Below are positions 1 through 4,464 of a stretch of 6,310 nucleotides of DNA, piece by piece; position 1 is the first letter of the stretch, and every line of letters begins with the position of its first letter. The notes beneath the pieces were generated by a model. The model worked only from the letters and a program-made list of their open reading frames with translations, searched no databases and had not been told where the DNA came from. The position numbers and the translations under genes were made by a program. The DNA lies in assembly GCA_031373255.1 (NCBI GenBank), contig JANMMJ010000305.1, positions 1-6,310 of the forward strand. The letters run 5' to 3'. This DNA is from JANMMJ01 sp031373255. GTDB taxonomy: Bacteria; Pseudomonadota; Alphaproteobacteria; Rhizobiales; Aestuariivirgaceae.

Positions 1-140
1 GCCTTGGCAGACGGTGACAGATGAGCAGGGCAGGTGGGCAGGGACAGTTGCGGGCGAGGCTCATGGGCGTTGAGGGGACGCTTGCCAGGGTTGCCGTCAA
101 TGATCTTGAGCTGGGTTGGCTTGGGGCGGCGGCCTCTCAT
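1..140 (-). CDS. terS: Phage terminase small subunit, P27 family (5' part only)
   Basis: The first 46 codons of a leftward gene lie here; the rest is beyond the left edge. The translation opens MRGRRPKPTQLKIIDGNPGK, continues with RPLNAHEPRP, and then has a proline/cysteine segment LPTCPAHLSPSAK. This opening is the typical N-terminus of P27-family terminase small subunits, which recognise phage DNA and hand it to the large terminase subunit for packaging into proheads. The ATG (138-140) overlaps the TGA of the upstream membrane-protein gene in an ATGA arrangement, so translation is probably coupled. An AGGA (rc of 150-153) lies nine bases upstream of the start. Family assignment rests on the recognisable N-terminal pattern; the remaining domain cannot be inspected. 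A terminase large subunit and portal gene would be expected further left. Confidence 0.9.
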   Translation of the reverse strand, partial: MRGRRPKPTQLKIIDGNPGKRPLNAHEPRPQLSLPTCPAHLSPSAK

Positions 141-367
141 GATCGGAGATCCTGTACGACTGAAAGTGCATTGAACAGGCGCCTCAATAGGTAGGAACGG
201 GTAAGCGAAACCAATGTGAAGATGGCGCCGATCAACAGATTGTCTCGAAGCGTGGCTGCCAGACCAAACAGGGGGAACACCATCAGTTGCGTTGCCAGCG
301 CAATACCGTAGCCCATCAGGATGTTTGCCACGGCTTCCACAAAGGACATGGCGCGGGTCTGGCTCAT
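137..367 (-). CDS. Small two-helix membrane protein, DUF7220-like
   Basis: A 76-residue protein opening MSQTRAMSFVEAV. Two hydrophobic stretches, about residues 9-36 and 42-60, suggest two membrane-spanning helices joined by a short loop (LAATLRDN). A basic segment follows (RSYLLRRLF, residues 57-65), which would favour a cytoplasmic C-terminus. The pattern VEAVxNxxxGYGxAxxTQ, FPLFG, and LTRSYLLRRLF matches the small phage-associated DUF7220 family, whose function is unknown. A longer in-frame reading exists, but the ATG at 367 is preferred because it overlaps the methyltransferase TGA (364-366) as ATGA and begins the recognisable homology. The gene's own TGA overlaps the terminase start the same way. 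It therefore sits between DNA modification and packaging genes. It is not clearly a holin; a lysis role would be guesswork. Confidence 0.8.
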   Translation of the reverse strand: MSQTRAMSFVEAVANILMGYGIALATQLMVFPLFGLAATLRDNLLIGAIFTLVSLTRSYLLRRLFNALSVVQDLRS

Positions 368-1668
368 GGCTGCAGCCGTGCCTCCCTGACCTCGGCGAAG
401 CTCGCATTTTCCCCTGCGAGTCTTGCCTCCTTGCCGGCGAAGGTCTGCCAGCGCTCGATGATCACATCGGCATAGGCGGGGCTCAGTTCGAGACCATAGC
501 AAACCCGCCCGGTGGTCTCGGCGGCAATCAGTGAAGTGCCCGAACCGAGAAATGGATCATAGATCGCCTGGCCTCGTGAGGAGTTGTTGAGCATCGGGCG
601 GCGCATGCATTCGACCGGCTTCTGGGTGCCATGGACGGTGCTGGCATCCTGGTCGCGGTTGGCAATGGACCACAGCGTGGTTTGGGTCCGATCACCTGAC
701 CAGTGGCCCTTGGCCTTAGCCCTCACTGCGTACCAGCAGGGTTCATGCTGCCAATGGTAGTCGCCGCGGCTCAACACCAACCGGTCCTTGGCCCAGATGA
801 TCTGTGAACGAATGGCAAATCCACATGCTTCCAGGCTCTCGGCAACTGTCGTTGCGTACAGTGCGCCATGCCAGACATATGTGACGTCGCCGGGGAACAG
901 CGTCCAAGCTTCCCGCCAGTCGGCACGGTCATCATTGAGCACCTTGCCGGTCCGCCCGGTTGCCGATGCTCCGGTCGCGTTGCGCCAGGCAGGTTCGTAG
1001 CTCACCCCATAGGGTGGATCGGTGACCATGAGATGGGATGTCACGCCGTCGAGAAGCAGCGCAACTGCTCTGGCATCGGTGGCATCGCCGCAGAGAAGCC
1101 GATGGGCGCCGAGCTGCCAGAGGTCGCCAAGCCTGCTGACGGGATTGTCGGGAAGAGGTGGGATTACATCCTCTCGGGGATCAATGTCCCCCTGGGCCAT
1201 GAGATCGTCGATGTCGCCGGCGGTGAAGCCGAGGTCCGCGAGGTCGACACCCAGATCACTCAACTCGCCAGCTTCCGATGCCAGCAGGTTCATGTCCCAG
1301 CCGGCGCGCTCGGCGAGCTTGTTATCGGCAATGACGAGGGCGCGCTTGTCACGCTCGCTGAGATGTGAAAGCTCGATCACCGGCACGGTCGCAAGTCCGA
1401 GTTTTCGGGCCGCCATGATCCTGCAATGGCCAGCGAGGATGCCGTTTGAACCATCGACGAGGACCGGGTTGGTGAAACCGAAACTTCTGATCGATCCGGC
1501 AATCAAGGCGATCTGCTCGCCGCTATGGGTTCTGGCATTGCGGGCAAAGGGAATGAGCGTGTCGATGGCGCGCCAGTCGATCCGCAACCCCAGCCCTGAC
1601 ATCAGAGCCGCAAGATCCGGTTCTGTCGGATCGGATCGGGCCCGCACCTGGTTGGCGGTGGTCGTCAT
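364..1668 (-). CDS. ParB-domain/DNA methyltransferase fusion (beta-class N6-adenine or N4-cytosine)
   Basis: A 434-residue protein with two domains. Residues about 30-125 form a ParB/Srx-like domain (PFARNARTHS at 40-49, GILAGHCRIMAARKLG at 76-91, IADNKLAE at 113-120). Residues about 175-410 form an S-adenosylmethionine-dependent DNA methyltransferase. The catalytic motif DPPYGVSY is at 217-224, HGTQKPVE at 346-353, and the cofactor-binding DPFLGSGTS at 371-379, followed by GLELSPAYADVIIERW (392-407). Motif IV before motif I indicates the beta class, which methylates the exocyclic amino group of adenine or cytosine. The target sequence cannot be read from the protein. Such fusions are common in phages and mobile elements, where methylation can protect DNA from host restriction. 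No cognate restriction gene is visible, so it looks like an orphan enzyme. The ATG at 1668 has an AAGGTG (rc of 1677-1682) eight bases upstream. The gene leads an overlapping leftward operon. Confidence 0.95.
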   Translation of the reverse strand: MTTTANQVRARSDPTEPDLAALMSGLGLRIDWRAIDTLIPFARNARTHSGEQIALIAGSIRSFGFTNPVLVDGSNGILAGHCRIMAARKLGLATVPVIELSHLSERDKRALVIADNKLAERAGWDMNLLASEAGELSDLGVDLADLGFTAGDIDDLMAQGDIDPREDVIPPLPDNPVSRLGDLWQLGAHRLLCGDATDARAVALLLDGVTSHLMVTDPPYGVSYEPAWRNATGASATGRTGKVLNDDRADWREAWTLFPGDVTYVWHGALYATTVAESLEACGFAIRSQIIWAKDRLVLSRGDYHWQHEPCWYAVRAKAKGHWSGDRTQTTLWSIANRDQDASTVHGTQKPVECMRRPMLNNSSRGQAIYDPFLGSGTSLIAAETTGRVCYGLELSPAYADVIIERWQTFAGKEARLAGENASFAEVREARLQP

Positions 1669-1707
1669 GCGTTCAACACCTTGGGGCTGCCGCGCAAAAG
1701 CCGCTCA

Positions 1708-1721
1708 GGCCGGGCTCGGCC
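1708..1721. repeat. Short GC-rich hairpin in the methyltransferase leader
   Basis: GGCCG and CGGCC arms flank a four-base GGCT loop between the two divergent genes. On the minus strand it would lie about 40-55 bases before the methyltransferase start. No T-run follows, so it is not an evident terminator; it may be chance in GC-rich DNA. Confidence 0.3.
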
Positions 1722-1742
1722 AGTCATCGAAAGCTATGATGG

Positions 1743-1754
1743 AAGCACATGCTT
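1743..1754. promoter_or_regulatory. Dyad in the divergent promoter region
   Basis: AAGCA-CA-TGCTT is a perfect five-base inverted repeat in the 146-base gap between the leftward methyltransferase operon (start 1668) and the rightward small gene (start 1815). A TTGACT (1756-1761) that could be a -35 element for the rightward gene lies just after it, but no good -10 was found at normal spacing. It is a plausible operator position; binding by any particular protein is not shown. Confidence 0.3.
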
Positions 1755-1814
1755 ATTGACTTGCCTGGATGATCGTTCAGAGCCTGTATGGGGCCACAGA
1801 GAAAGGAAAGCCCC

Positions 1815-2039
1815 ATGGTCCGCCGCACCTCCAGCAAGACCGCCCTTGATGCCTACATCGCCCGCAAGCTCGAGATCGACCGCATGCTCGAACGGCTCAA
1901 GGTGGTCAGCGATGATCACTTTGGGGCGGAACCCGACCAGATCCATTGGGGTCATGTCGGGACACTCGCCTCCTATGCCGAGCTCCTCAAGCGCATCACC
2001 GATGCCGCCTTTCAGGAAGGTGAATGCGCGGTTCGTTGA
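1815..2039 (+). CDS. Conserved small hypothetical protein, DUF3489-gene partner
   Basis: A 74-residue soluble protein opening MVRRTSSKTALDAYIARK. It is mostly helical in appearance, with alternating charged and hydrophobic residues (EIDRMLERLKVVSDDHF, residues 20-36), then a WGHVGTLASYAELLKRI segment (45-61). I recognise this pattern from short hypothetical proteins encoded just upstream of DUF3489 genes in alphaproteobacteria; no biochemical role is known to me. The ATG at 1815 is chosen over the in-frame ATG at 1788 because AAGGAAAG (1803-1810) gives a Shine-Dalgarno sequence with the core AGGA seven bases from the start, and the earlier start adds residues unlike the family. It probably forms an operon with the DUF3489 gene 108 bases downstream. 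No catalytic motif, signal peptide or membrane segment is visible. Confidence 0.75.
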   Translation: MVRRTSSKTALDAYIARKLEIDRMLERLKVVSDDHFGAEPDQIHWGHVGTLASYAELLKRITDAAFQEGECAVR

Positions 2040-2065
2040 CCGCTGGCCGCTCCTTCTGCCTCGAC

Positions 2066-2092
2066 GCCCCGTCACCTGATGATGCTCGGGGC
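2066..2092 (+). repeat. Stem-loop 1 in the leader of the DUF3489 gene
   Basis: Perfect six-base arms GCCCCG (2066-2071) and CGGGGC (2087-2092) enclose a 15-base loop. It starts 27 bases after the stop of the small upstream gene. No U-run follows, so it is not a standard intrinsic terminator; it could be an RNA-stability or attenuation element. Confidence 0.4.
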
Positions 2093-2104
2093 TTGCGGCG
2101 GTAA

Positions 2105-2130
2105 CGGACCGGCAATGGTTGCCGCGTCCG
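2105..2130 (+). promoter_or_regulatory. Stem-loop 2 immediately before the DUF3489 ribosome-binding site
   Basis: Arms CGGAC/GTCCG and GGCAA/TTGCC stack into a ten-base-pair stem with a small asymmetric internal loop (C2110 opposite GC at 2124-2125) and a TGG loop. It ends five bases before the Shine-Dalgarno AGGAGA (2135-2140). The position suggests an effect on translation initiation or on transcript processing between the two cistrons. Structure is read directly from the sequence; function is inferred. Confidence 0.45.
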
Positions 2131-2147
2131 GTACAGGAGAAAGCCTC

Positions 2148-2735
2148 ATGCCGAAACTCACCGATACTCAGCTCGTCGTCCTCTCCGCCGCCAGCCAGCG
2201 CGACAGCCGCCTTGTTTTGCCTCTTCCGAAGACCCTCAGAGGCGGAGCGGCGCGGAAGTCGATCGAGAGCATGATAGCCAAGGGCCTGGTCGAAGAACGC
2301 GACGCCAACGTCGTCCGTGGCGATCCGATCTGGCGGAGAAACGGAGATGGCCACGGCTTGACACTCGCCATAACCGACACCGGTTTGGCCGCCCTCGATG
2401 GCGACACGCTGCCCACAGAAGCCGGGTCGGGGCGGCAGGGACGAAAGGCGGACAAACCCAAAGAGGCCGCCCAGCTGGGCCGTAAGGAGTCGCGCGGGGC
2501 GACTGTTGGGATAGCAGATCGCGAATTGGCAGTCCGAGACGGAACCAAGCAGGCTCGCCTGATCGCCATGCTCAAACGGCCGAAGGGAGCGACGATCATC
2601 GAATTGGCCGAGGCGCTGGGCTGGCAGGCTCACACGGTTCGGGGCGCCTTGGCTGGAGCCTTGAAGAAGCGGCTCGGCCTTGCTGTCACCAGCGACAGCG
2701 ACAAAAAACGCGGGCGCGTCTACCGCATCGCCTGA
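2148..2735 (+). CDS. DUF3489 domain protein, putative winged-helix DNA-binding
   Basis: A 195-residue protein. The N-terminal part (residues 1-85) opens MPKLTDTQLVVLSAASQRDS and reads like a winged-helix module: helix, LPLPKTL, then a SIESMIAKGLVEE recognition-like helix and a short beta segment ending in ITDTGLAAL. Residues about 90-130 are a polar, lysine-rich linker. The DUF3489 domain fills the C-terminus (132-195: TKQARLIAMLKRPKGATIIE, LGWQAHTVRGALAGALKK, ending GRVYRIA), which also has the look of a helix-turn-helix. Its molecular function is not established; DNA binding is an inference from fold-like patterns. The ATG at 2148 is preferred over an in-frame ATG at 2079 because AGGAGA (2135-2140) lies seven bases before it and the homology begins there. 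In many alphaproteobacterial elements this gene is followed by DUF2924 and a serine recombinase; neither is seen here. Confidence 0.88.
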   Translation: MPKLTDTQLVVLSAASQRDSRLVLPLPKTLRGGAARKSIESMIAKGLVEERDANVVRGDPIWRRNGDGHGLTLAITDTGLAALDGDTLPTEAGSGRQGRKADKPKEAAQLGRKESRGATVGIADRELAVRDGTKQARLIAMLKRPKGATIIELAEALGWQAHTVRGALAGALKKRLGLAVTSDSDKKRGRVYRIA

Positions 2736-3106
2736 TCTGATATTCTCACGCGCATTGGAACCGCCGGGCAAGTGCGTCCGACGGTGTCCGTTGTGGCCGA
2801 GGCCGCGATATCGGACTCCAAAGCCGGAATAATGGCCTGCATAGACCGGGTATCGAGCTGGAAATCGCCCTCCTGTGGCCAACCGAACTCCGCAGTTGGT
2901 CCACTCATTTGGCCTCTTATCCGTGACAATCATTCACCGAAATGCCCGTCATTGCGAAGTATTTGCGTGGAGCGGAGCGGGAATACCCGGTCGAGAAATT
3001 CGCGGTATCTGTGAGCGAGGGAGGGCGCCGGTCCCCGAATCAAAAGATGCCGGACATCTGAACGCCCCCCCGCTGCTTTGACGAAACCTGATCCGCTGTT
3101 CATGCA

Positions 3107-3147
3107 AGCAATCATAACATGATCATAAACTATTGTAATCATGACAT
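3107..3147. repeat. AT-rich island with repeated AATCAT motifs
   Basis: AATCATAACAT (3110-3120) and AATCATGACAT (3137-3147) are 11-base direct repeats with one mismatch, spaced 27 bases start to start. Between them lies the palindrome ATGATCAT (3119-3126). The second copy sits in an imperfect dyad, TGTAATCATGACA (3134-3146). A hand count of 3109-3150 gives 10 G+C in 42 bases, in strong contrast to the GC-rich surroundings. The arrangement fits an operator/promoter or a small origin-like element; no specific protein can be named. Confidence 0.5.
3111..3139 (-). promoter_or_regulatory. Candidate leftward promoter in the AT-rich island
   Basis: On the minus strand ATTACA (rc of 3134-3139) and TATGAT (rc of 3111-3116) are separated by 17 bases and resemble sigma-70 -35 (4 of 6) and -10 (5 of 6) elements. 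No confident gene lies downstream. A weak ATG at 3103 would be at or near the predicted start of transcription. Chance matches are easy in AT-rich DNA. Confidence 0.25.
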
Positions 3148-3231
3148 TAAACGACACTATGCGATATCAGGCGACAGATACGTGGCCCGAAGCCGTTTCC
3201 GCTCGTCCAGACAACAACCACTCCTGTCAAT

Positions 3232-3246
3232 TCACCGCAGCGGTGA
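3232..3246. promoter_or_regulatory. 15-bp perfect palindrome
   Basis: TCACCGC-A-GCGGTGA has seven-base perfect arms around a single central base. A one-base centre cannot form an RNA hairpin loop without opening several pairs, so this looks more like a protein-binding site for a symmetric dimer than a terminator. It lies in gene-free DNA about 125 bases beyond the stop codon of the 260-residue gene. Confidence 0.35.
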
Positions 3247-3370
3247 GACTCGAGATCAATTCCCGCGCGTGATCATCTTGCCTTCGCAGGGACATCCAGC
3301 TCACCGGCCGCCTTGGCAGATCGCCGCTCGATGGCTGTTTGCTACTTCGTTGCCGTCACACCGTCACATG

Positions 3371-4153
3371 TCACGGCCCTTTGCGATTCGGAACTTCGCG
3401 TCGGCGCCCTCGCATCGTCCATCTTGCGGGCGCCAGCTCCCGGCGCAACGCCCGCAAGATGTTACGCGTCACTCGCTCTCCGAATTCTGTTCTTGCAGCT
3501 GCTTCATCTTCGTCACGTGTCGGCGCAGTTCCCTTGCCGTCGTTTGCTGCGACCCAGCCGACATACCAGGCTCGGATCGCATCACGGGGAACCCGCAAGT
3601 TGCTTCGTTTGCCAGGCGATTCCGAAGGTTTCCCGAAAACCAGAATCTGTGTGATCGTCAGGTTGGGACCTGTCGCCGTCGATGTCTTGCTATCGAGGTC
3701 GAGGTCATTCCAGCGCTCGGGCGCGATCGCCTGCCGCGGACTGTCGAGGGCAGCATTGCTGCTGAAGCCCCTGGCCAGCAGGTCGCCATTTCTCAACTTC
3801 CGCTCAAGCTTCTCTTCAAGCTGCTCTTTCAGCAATTTCCAGTGATAATGTTCGCTATCGAAGCGTATGAGTTCCTCGTCGGGCCAGTCGGGATCACGAT
3901 TGTGCTCGTTGCCGTAGCCCATCAGGTCAAGCTCGTAGAATTTCTCGGCCGATGCCTTGTCGATGAAGTGATACAATGCCTCGTGGGATGGTACGCCCTT
4001 CCTGACATCGCGGCGCGCGTACCACGGCCGGCGATCGGGTCTGATTCCCCTCTTGATTTCCTCCGCGTTCTCCCATGGACGCAGGTCCGCCAGGTACTGC
4101 TCGATCTGGCGTCGGCCCAATTTTCTGGTTCGGGATCTAGGTTCTTCAGGCAT
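3371..4153 (-). CDS. Uncharacterised 260-residue protein of alphaproteobacterial elements
   Basis: I do not recognise a named family. The protein is soluble, strongly charged and rich in Trp/Tyr/Arg. The N-terminal half has RRQIEQYLADLRPWENAEEI (15-34), an aromatic stretch FYELDLMGYGNEHN (72-85), and a helical charged run KLLKEQLEEKLERKLRNGD (106-124). The middle contains LARGFSSNAALDSPR and ERWNDLDLD (146-154), then LTITQILVFGKP. Residues 209-250 (TAPTRDEDEAAARTEF, RNILRALRRELAPARW, RGRRR) resemble the C-terminal helix-turn-helix-like tail found in other alphaproteobacterial hypothetical proteins, so nucleic-acid binding is possible. The start is uncertain: ATG at 4153 has only a poor GCGGA close by, and an in-frame TTG at 4234 would add 27 residues. 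It is transcribed away from the replication operon. A competing long plus-strand frame over this region has unnatural composition and is rejected. Confidence 0.7.
   Translation of the reverse strand: MPEEPRSRTRKLGRRQIEQYLADLRPWENAEEIKRGIRPDRRPWYARRDVRKGVPSHEALYHFIDKASAEKFYELDLMGYGNEHNRDPDWPDEELIRFDSEHYHWKLLKEQLEEKLERKLRNGDLLARGFSSNAALDSPRQAIAPERWNDLDLDSKTSTATGPNLTITQILVFGKPSESPGKRSNLRVPRDAIRAWYVGWVAANDGKGTAPTRDEDEAAARTEFGERVTRNILRALRRELAPARWTMRGRRREVPNRKGP
3420..3461. repeat. 13-bp perfect inverted repeat inside the 260-residue gene
   Basis: CATCTTGCGGGCG (3420-3432) and CGCCCGCAAGATG (3449-3461) are exact reverse complements separated by 16 bases, themselves partly complementary. On the gene strand the stem begins about 47 bases before the stop codon. 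The stem encodes parts of ILRAL and APARW, so protein constraint alone does not obviously demand it. It may be an RNA stability element, a protein-binding site, or coincidence. Confidence 0.5.
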
Positions 4154-4160
4154 TCCGCAA

Positions 4161-4208
4161 ATTGGGCCAGAATCATATTGGCCATCACATGCCAATTTTG
4201 CGGCCAAT
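4161..4208. promoter_or_regulatory. Cluster of four ATTGG/CCAAT half-sites in the divergent gap
   Basis: Half-sites are ATTGGGCC (4161-4168), ATTGGCC (4177-4183), GCCAAT (4191-4196) and GGCCAAT (4202-4208). The second and third form a dyad ATTGGC-N8-GCCAAT; the second and fourth form a seven-base dyad with an 18-base gap. They fill most of the 104 bases between the leftward 260-residue gene and the rightward HTH gene. This is a typical place and layout for an operator controlling both directions. No strong sigma-70 promoter pair was identified. The binding protein is unknown; the adjacent HTH protein is the first candidate. Confidence 0.45.
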
Positions 4209-4257
4209 GGCTGAACGAGGCAAGTCTTGCGCAATCTAGTCCACAGGTTGCCAGGTC

Positions 4258-4464
4258 ATGCACTGCCATCTCTCCGAAACCACACTTGCTCGACGCTGGT
4301 CGATCAGCCGGCGCACCCTCCAGCGCTGGCGTCAACTCGGCATTGGTCCGAGTTTCATCCGCCTGCGCCGCCGCATCGTCTACACCCAGGCCGAGGTCGA
4401 AGCCTTCGAGGCGGCCCATGAGGTCAAGGCAACCACTGCCAGGGAATTCCGCCATGACGGCTGA
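4258..4464 (+). CDS. Small helix-turn-helix protein, AlpA/excisionase-like (HTH_17 type)
   Basis: A 68-residue protein built around one winged-helix-like HTH: LARRWSISRRTLQRWRQLGI (residues 10-29) supplies the two helices, PSFIRLRRRIVYTQAEVEAF (31-50) the wing and the following helix. This is the MerR-like layout of phage AlpA and excisionase proteins, which bind DNA to regulate excision or transcription. The start is the only ATG after an in-frame TAG (4237-4239); the AGGT at 4253-4256 is very close to it, so translation may be inefficient. Its last 11 bases overlap the start of the primase gene, indicating one operon. An ATTGG-type half-site cluster lies just upstream, suggesting possible autoregulation. 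Whether it acts in replication control or excision cannot be settled, because no integrase is in view. Confidence 0.8.
   Translation: MHCHLSETTLARRWSISRRTLQRWRQLGIGPSFIRLRRRIVYTQAEVEAFEAAHEVKATTAREFRHDG

Larger units (their letters stand above)
2736..3370. other. 635-base stretch without a convincing gene
   Basis: This stretch lies between the convergent ends of the DUF3489 gene and the 260-residue gene. Open frames of 57-80 codons exist on both strands but none is recognised or has a good ribosome-binding site. A minus-strand frame of 57 codons (2930-3103) is the least implausible. Notable contents are an AT-rich island (about 3105-3150), a 15-bp palindrome (3232-3246), and a tandem CCGTCACA 8-mer (3353-3368) whose second copy begins a near-palindrome running over the stop of the next gene (3361-3376). 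No intrinsic terminator with a clear T-run was found for either gene. It could be a regulatory or origin region, or the scar of deleted genes. Confidence 0.6.

Noticed and set aside
1022..1759. A 245-codon plus-strand frame
   Set aside because: It is a Ser/Arg-rich shadow of the methyltransferase gene, which carries clear DPPY and DPFLGSGT motifs on the other strand.
2682..2699. Inverted repeat GCTGTC/GACAGC near the end of the DUF3489 gene as a terminator
   Set aside because: It is inside the coding region, has a short stem and no following T-run.
1734..2933. A 399-codon minus-strand frame opposite the small gene and the DUF3489 gene
   Set aside because: It mirrors two well-supported plus-strand genes, has shadow-like Gly/Arg composition and shows no recognisable domain.
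3046..3058. Small hairpin GATG-CCGGA-CATC
   Set aside because: A four-base stem is expected by chance and there is no gene boundary beside it.
2736..3370. CRISPR array or tRNA in the gene-free stretch
   Set aside because: No regularly spaced repeats of suitable length and no cloverleaf-like sequence were found; the repeats present are short and only paired.
3119..4453. A very long plus-strand open frame running into the primase, suggesting a 741-residue fusion
   Set aside because: The part before 4454 is rich in Arg, Ser, Pro and Cys, lacks family resemblance and is antisense to the plausible 260-residue gene. A good ribosome-binding site and the zinc module place the real primase start at 4454.
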